From Pseudomonas mendocina (GTDB taxonomy: Bacteria > Pseudomonadota > Gammaproteobacteria > Pseudomonadales > Pseudomonadaceae): a stretch of DNA of 64,000 bases. Both the position numbers and the translations under genes were made by a program. Of this stretch, positions 63,591 to 64,000 are shown one piece after another (position 1 is the stretch's first letter; each line of letters begins with the position of its first letter). The stretch spans positions 1,178,001 through 1,242,000 of the forward strand of contig NZ_LR134290.1 of assembly GCF_900636545.1 (NCBI RefSeq), given 5' to 3'. Under the pieces are notes generated by a model. That model was not told the origin of the DNA. It worked only from the letters and a program-made list of their open reading frames with translations, and made no database searches.

Positions 63591-63641
63591 GTAGCCCGGA
63601 TGCAATCCGGGGACATACTTCCCGGATTGCATCCGGGCTAC
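63591..63641. repeat. Perfect 21-bp inverted repeat between prfA and prmC
   Basis: The arm starting GTAGCCCGGATGCAATCCGG (63591-63611) is matched exactly in inverse at 63621-63641 around a 9-nt loop. Related GTAGCCCGG-ATCCGGG text occurs at 33725 and 10594, so it is a dispersed palindromic element. It ends only 9 nt before prmC. Confidence 0.85.
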
Positions 63642-63650
63642 GAGAGAAAT

Positions 63651-64000
63651 ATGGCCAGCATCGAATCCCTGCTCTCTACCGCTGATCTGCCCGATTCGCC
63701 GACGCCTCGGCTGGACGCCGAGTTGCTATTGGCGGCAGCGCTGGGCAAACCACGCAGCTATTTACGCACCTGGCCGGAGCGTGATCTGGACGCAGCCCAG
63801 CAAGCGCAGTTCAACGCGTTCATGCAGCGCCGCCGGAGTGGCGAGCCGGTGGCCTATATCCTCGGCCATCAGGGCTTCTGGAGTCTGGATCTGGAAGTAG
63901 CGCCGCATACCCTGATTCCACGTCCGGATACCGAACTACTGGTGGAAACCGCGCTCGACCTGCTGCCGGCCACCCCCTTGGTGGCGCTGGACCTCGGCAC
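63651..64000 (+). CDS. prmC: Release factor glutamine methyltransferase PrmC (HemK), 3' end beyond window
   Basis: The visible 116 residues start MASIESLLSTADLPDSPTPR and include the PrmC N-terminal helical domain, YILGHQGFWSLDLEVAPHTL, then IPRPDTELLVETALDLL and the beginning of the SAM motif (VALDLG). PrmC methylates the GGQ glutamine of RF1 and RF2. It follows prfA as usual; the NPPY catalytic motif lies past the edge. The RBS is weak (GAGAGAAAT). Confidence 0.93.
   Translation, partial: MASIESLLSTADLPDSPTPRLDAELLLAAALGKPRSYLRTWPERDLDAAQQAQFNAFMQRRRSGEPVAYILGHQGFWSLDLEVAPHTLIPRPDTELLVETALDLLPATPLVALDLG

Overview
The window is Pseudomonas-type chromosomal DNA: high G+C with strong G/C at third codon positions, a complete alginate cluster, and core blocks in recognisable Pseudomonas order (bamD-rluD-pgeF; ychF-pth-rplY-prs-tRNA-Gln-ispE-lolB-TPR lipoprotein/hemA-prfA-prmC). 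I cannot name the species.

Layout. 1-5 kb: a PP0621-like fragment, bamD (outer-membrane assembly), rluD, pgeF, then a TetR regulator with an Old Yellow Enzyme reductase. 5-13 kb: a GT4 glycosyltransferase, a LysR regulator divergent from a di-iron hydroxylase/SRPBCC fusion, a CysZ-like membrane protein, trxB, a stand-alone ATPase, a small membrane protein and a short-chain dehydrogenase. 14.2-30.2 kb: the full alginate operon on the minus strand in the order algD-alg8-alg44-algK-algE-algG-algX-algL-algI-algJ-algF-algA. It covers GDP-mannuronate supply, c-di-GMP-gated polymerisation, periplasmic epimerisation, O-acetylation and lysis, and export. A dispersed repeat sits between algL and algI and supplies the last codons of algL. 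30.9-40.3 kb: yaaA, a PIN-PhoH ATPase, moaCDE, a membrane-anchored 5'-nucleotidase-like enzyme, an EamA transporter, several small envelope proteins and tRNA-Met.

40.34-52.53 kb: a filamentous (Pf-like) prophage in the 3' end of tRNA-Met, bounded by 49-bp direct repeats. The structural and replication module runs on the minus strand: excisionase-like regulator, small early proteins, ssDNA-binding protein, several tiny genes including a leaderless 44-aa major coat candidate, a pIII-like adsorption protein, a pVI-like protein, Zot/pI, Rep, integrase. A nested palindrome upstream of rep is the best origin candidate. A small repressor is divergent from the excisionase across repeated operators. 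The cargo next to attR consists of a NUDIX hydrolase overlapping an SRA-like/HNH nuclease (plus strand) and a convergent, A+T-rich, two-gene operon of unknown family (soluble protein plus four-helix membrane protein). This cargo is the best place to look for an undescribed anti-phage or superinfection system. At the integrase end an octanucleotide repeat carries Shine-Dalgarno and ATG sequence in every unit, in front of a membrane protein gene.

52.6-64 kb: a possible HEPN-like gene just outside attR, then the core genes ychF, pth, rplY, prs, two identical tRNA-Gln genes, ispE, lolB, a TPR lipoprotein, hemA, prfA and the start of prmC.
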